NCBI GenBank assembly: GCA_021850745.1
Contig: JAJZKX010000076.1
Span: 1 to 7,652, forward strand
Length of the DNA: 7,652 bases
Origin: Thermoplasmata archaeon
GTDB lineage: Archaea; Thermoplasmatota; Thermoplasmata; Thermoplasmatales; Thermoplasmataceae
Reading direction: 5' to 3'
Shown: positions 5,558-7,652 of the stretch, one piece after another
How positions within the stretch are numbered: position 1 is the stretch's first letter
Layout: every line of letters starts with the position of its first letter
The notes under the pieces: model-generated
What the model saw: the letters and a program-made list of their open reading frames with translations, nothing else
Database searches by the model: none
Told to the model about the DNA's origin: nothing
Translations under genes and position numbers: made by a program

Positions 5558-6523
5558 ATGTTTCCGGAAACAAGGATGAGAAGGGCAAGAACAACACCGC
5601 GAATGCGTGACCTAGTGGCAGAAACCCGGATTGATCCATCAAAGCTCATCATGCCTGTTTTTGTGGATGAAAATCTGAAGAATATGGCTCCTATTAACTC
5701 CATGCCGGGAATTTACACATACCCGCTGGAAATGGTCGGGAAGTACCTGGAGAGCCTTGAGACCAAAGGAATAAGGAATATCCTCCTTTTCGGTGTTCCG
5801 GCCCACAAGGATGCCATTGGTTCCTCTGCGTACGATCCCAATGGCGGAGTGCAGAAAGCTGTTAAGCTTGCCAAGGAGAAGACTTCGCTGACTGTCATGA
5901 CTGATCTCTGCCTCTGTGAGTATACCGATCATGGACACTGCGGCATAGTTGAGAAATCCGTTATAAATAATGACAGGACCCTTGATGTTTATGACCGCAT
6001 TGCACTAAGTTATGCCGAAAGTGGATCGGACGTCATAGCACCAAGCGGCATGATGGACGGACAGGTTGGTTCAATAAGGAAAGCCCTTGACCAGTCTGGA
6101 TTTAACAACACTTCAATTCTCGCATACAGCGCAAAATACTCTTCAAACCTCTTTGGCCCCTTCAGGGAGGCTGTCAAGTCTGCCCCGGGATTTGGAGACA
6201 GAAAGACTTACCAGATGGACTGGCGCAATTCAAGAGAGGCCATGAGGGAGATCGATCTTGACATAAAAGAGGGAGCGGACATGATAATGGTGAAACCAGC
6301 TATTTTTTATCTTGATGTCATTTCCGAGGCAAGGAGAAGATTTGACCTCCCACTGGCTGCCTACAGTGTCAGCGGTGAATACAGCATGATCAAGAAAGCA
6401 ATACTTGATGGTTACATGAATGAAAATATCATACTCGAAGGCATGACAGCAGTGTTCAGGGCAGGCGCAGATATGCTGATAACTTACTTTGCGGAATGGT
6501 TTATGGAAAATGTGGAGCAGTGA
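5558..6523 (+). CDS. hemB: 5-aminolevulinate dehydratase (porphobilinogen synthase) HemB
   Basis: Condenses two 5-aminolevulinate molecules to porphobilinogen, the first common pyrrole of heme, siroheme and cobamide synthesis; a cytosolic octamer in the family. The 321-residue length is normal. The N-terminal FPETRMRRAR is the conserved family opening, which fixes the start at ATG 5558 rather than at the in-frame ATG 5576. The active-site zinc cysteines are C118, C120 and C128 in DLCLCEYTDHGHC, so this is the zinc-dependent type. K193 in YSAKYSS and K246 in MVKPA are the two Schiff-base lysines, and SGMMDGQVG (163-171) is the conserved block between them. The usual archaeal neighbours hemA, hemL and hemC are absent here, so the gene stands alone with its own promoter. 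The transcript is probably leaderless, and a T-tract follows the stop. Confidence 0.96.
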   Translation: MFPETRMRRARTTPRMRDLVAETRIDPSKLIMPVFVDENLKNMAPINSMPGIYTYPLEMVGKYLESLETKGIRNILLFGVPAHKDAIGSSAYDPNGGVQKAVKLAKEKTSLTVMTDLCLCEYTDHGHCGIVEKSVINNDRTLDVYDRIALSYAESGSDVIAPSGMMDGQVGSIRKALDQSGFNNTSILAYSAKYSSNLFGPFREAVKSAPGFGDRKTYQMDWRNSREAMREIDLDIKEGADMIMVKPAIFYLDVISEARRRFDLPLAAYSVSGEYSMIKKAILDGYMNENIILEGMTAVFRAGADMLITYFAEWFMENVEQ

Positions 6524-6528
6524 CCCCG

Positions 6529-6540
6529 TTATTTTTTCCA
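6529..6540 (+). terminator. T-tract terminator after hemB
   Basis: TTATTTTTTCC, with a run of six T, begins six bases after the hemB stop. T-rich tracts on the coding strand are sufficient for archaeal RNA polymerase to terminate. No stable hairpin precedes it. Confidence 0.5.
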
Positions 6541-6550
6541 AATTTATCAT

Positions 6551-6583
6551 TCATTAGGCAGAAATCCTGCATCATTAGGGAGA
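6551..6583. repeat. Direct repeat with 21-bp period
   Basis: TCATTAGGCAGA (6551-6562) and TCATTAGGGAGA (6572-6583) match at 11 of 12 positions, with starts 21 bp apart, that is two helical turns. Such phasing would put two bound proteins on the same DNA face. It lies about 180 bp before the peroxiredoxin start. Confidence 0.4.
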
Positions 6584-6705
6584 GGAGTAGAATCAAACCG
6601 AGGAAATGCCCAAATGATCCTGACCGAAGTACCTGGCGGCTATCATGATGTATGCGGTATGAATGCATATTTTACACGTATCCCGCACCATCCAGAATAA
6701 ATCGC

Positions 6706-6734
6706 ATAAATTAACAAAATGCTTATTAAATAAT
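6706..6734 (+). promoter_or_regulatory. AT-rich promoter zone of the peroxiredoxin gene
   Basis: Two TATA-like candidates are present: CATAAATTAAC (about 6706-6716) and TTATTAAATAAT (6722-6733). The first would start transcription near 6738, leaving a leader of about 24 nt that contains the Shine-Dalgarno sequence. The second would start near 6754, inside that sequence. The first therefore fits better. Confidence 0.35.
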
Positions 6735-6748
6735 GCAGGATTTAGTTA

Positions 6749-6756
6749 AGGTGATC
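6749..6756 (+). promoter_or_regulatory. Strong Shine-Dalgarno of the peroxiredoxin gene
   Basis: AGGTGATC, a long perfect complement to the 16S rRNA 3' end, lies 5 nt before the ATG at 6762. It is by far the best ribosome binding site in the window. Most other first genes here seem leaderless, so this fits a highly translated leadered mRNA and fixes the start. Confidence 0.8.
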
Positions 6757-6761
6757 AAAAT

Positions 6762-7376
6762 ATGGCAGTAACATTAGGACAGAAAGCACCGGATTTTACA
6801 GTGAATTCAACGCAGGGACCGATAACACTCTCAAACTACAAGGGAAAATGGGTTCTCTTATTTTCACACCCAGCGGATTTCACGCCGGTATGCACAACAG
6901 AGTTTATGGCATTCAGTGAATCCTATGAAGATTTCAAGAAACTGGGAGTAGAACTCATAGGATTGAGTGTGGACAGCATTTATTCACACATCGCATGGCT
7001 GAAAGACATCAAGGAAAAATACGGAATCGAGGTTCCTTTCCCGGTTCTAGCGGATCTTGACAGGGAAGTTGCCACAGAATTCAACCTGCTTGATCCAAAA
7101 GTTGGAACCACCGTGAGGGGTGTTTTCATCATAGATCCAAACCAGGTTGTAAGATGGATGATTTACTATCCTGCGGAGACTGGGAGAAATATCAAGGAAA
7201 TACTGAGAGTCATAAAAGCTCTACAGTTCAACTGGGCAAACAAGCTTGCAACCGGAGCCAACTGGGAACCCGGAGACTCAGGAATTGCCTCGGCACCCGG
7301 AACCCTGAAAGACGCACTAGCCAGGGAGAAGGAAGCTGGAGCCGAGAGATGGTACCTCAAGAGAGTAAAAGTATAA
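6762..7376 (+). CDS. 1-Cys peroxiredoxin (archaeal Prx6-like)
   Basis: Cytosolic thiol peroxidase that reduces hydrogen peroxide and organic hydroperoxides. The 204-residue protein has the active-site block HPADFTPVCTTEF (36-48), with peroxidatic C44, T41 and P37, and the conserved R119 (in GTTVRGVF). LIGLSVDS (65-72) and ANWEPGD (166-172) are further Prx6-group marks. C44 is the only cysteine in the whole protein. There is therefore no resolving Cys, unlike archaeal Prx6 members with extra cysteines in the C-terminal extension; it must be recycled by an external thiol or protein. The ending WYLKRVKV resembles the short crenarchaeal and Thermoplasmatales type. It has its own promoter zone and a strong ribosome binding site, which suggests abundant expression. 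The next gene begins 25 bp later on the same strand. Confidence 0.93.
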   Translation: MAVTLGQKAPDFTVNSTQGPITLSNYKGKWVLLFSHPADFTPVCTTEFMAFSESYEDFKKLGVELIGLSVDSIYSHIAWLKDIKEKYGIEVPFPVLADLDREVATEFNLLDPKVGTTVRGVFIIDPNQVVRWMIYYPAETGRNIKEILRVIKALQFNWANKLATGANWEPGDSGIASAPGTLKDALAREKEAGAERWYLKRVKV

Positions 7377-7401
7377 GTTGGTTTAATTGGTAGAATGCGC
7401 C

Positions 7402-7652
7402 ATGTATAACGTGGTAATGGGTGATATTCACCCGTCCACAATTTGTGTTGATATATCCAGACTTCCTGATTCGTTCAGTGACCTTCTAGAAGTTCTTATT
7501 TCGGACTATCCTGCAGAGAGCATGGCTGAATTCATAGAGACCTATGCAAGAACTGATACGGTTATGCCGGATGACAAGACTCTGGGATTTGTTGTTGTGA
7601 ATAACAACAAGAAAGCCGTAGCGCTGTCTTTCAGCACAATTCCCAGCGGCAT
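7402..7652 (+). CDS. Hypothetical protein, N-terminal part (runs off the window)
   Basis: An open frame from ATG 7402 continues without a stop to the window end, giving 83 residues that begin MYNVVMGDIHPSTICVDISR. Codon use (AGA, ATA, GAT) is like that of the neighbours. The visible part is acidic and mixed alpha/beta in look, with strand-like GFVVVN and AVALSF near its end. It has no signal peptide or membrane segment. I do not recognise the family. It starts 25 bp after the peroxiredoxin stop with no clear Shine-Dalgarno sequence. It could be co-transcribed with that gene or have its own promoter overlapping the peroxiredoxin end (AAAGTATAAG near 7368-7377). An in-frame TTG at 7387 is a less likely start. 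Confidence 0.65.
   Translation, partial: MYNVVMGDIHPSTICVDISRLPDSFSDLLEVLISDYPAESMAEFIETYARTDTVMPDDKTLGFVVVNNNKKAVALSFSTIPSG

Larger units (their letters stand above)
6541..6761. other. Intergenic region between hemB and the peroxiredoxin gene
   Basis: No convincing gene is seen. It contains a 12-bp direct repeat (6551/6572), a loose inverted repeat TGCGG (6653-6657) / CCCGCA (6682-6687), and the AT-rich promoter zone of the peroxiredoxin gene from about 6697. Read in the hemB frame, the DNA stays open from the hemB stop to a TAA at 6698-6700 and includes a possible 28-codon reading frame at 6614, but its translation (MILTEVPGGYHDV...) resembles nothing I know. Confidence 0.5.

Noticed and set aside
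6614..6700. Small 28-codon reading frame after hemB, with GAGG ten bases upstream.
   Set aside because: Too short to judge, spacing is long, and the sequence matches no known peptide; the open frame after the hemB stop (58 codons) is only mildly unlikely by chance.
6600..6700. C/D-box small RNA in the hemB-peroxiredoxin spacer (ATGATGT near 6645, CTGA near 6620).
   Set aside because: The boxes deviate from consensus and are in the wrong order; no matching pair was found on either strand.

Overview
The window looks like chromosomal DNA of a thermoacidophilic euryarchaeon of the Thermoplasmatales type. The reasons are archaeal-style enzymes (an LDH-like malate dehydrogenase, a zinc-type HemB, a 1-Cys archaeal peroxiredoxin), Arg codons that are mostly AGG/AGA, and several genes with a TATA-like box about 25 bp before the start codon and no Shine-Dalgarno sequence, which suggests leaderless transcripts. 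A DUF835 protein next to a GvpD/KaiC-family ATPase is also typical of euryarchaea. The species cannot be named from the sequence alone, and no mobile element or CRISPR array was seen.

Layout. Positions 1-198 hold nothing I can assign. A tRNA-Arg(CCU) gene lies on the minus strand (199-273). It is followed on the plus strand by queD and queC, which overlap slightly and make two enzymes of the preQ0 branch used for archaeosine in tRNA. queC ends tail-to-tail with a malate dehydrogenase gene on the minus strand; the two stop codons lie inside one perfect hairpin. A divergent spacer of about 230 bp separates mdh from a two-gene plus-strand operon: a DUF835 protein, then a KaiC/GvpD-type P-loop ATPase with a second domain that has lost its P-loop. 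The ATPase gene meets, again tail-to-tail over a small hairpin, a short minus-strand gene that looks like a degenerate MoaC. Divergent from that, 43 bp away, is hemB (5-aminolevulinate dehydratase). After a non-coding stretch of about 240 bp comes a peroxiredoxin gene with a strong Shine-Dalgarno, then the start of an unrecognised gene that runs off the window.

How the genes relate. Most are ordinary housekeeping genes: tRNA modification, central carbon metabolism, tetrapyrrole synthesis and peroxide defence. The least ordinary part is 2798-5514. The DUF835 protein appears to be an inactivated relative of its neighbour's RecA/KaiC fold, so the operon would encode one active and two inactive ATPase-like domains, which suggests a regulatory or scaffolding complex. 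Beside it is a MoaC-like protein that seems to lack the catalytic Glu, Asp and Lys residues. These readings rest on motifs compared by eye and are inferences.
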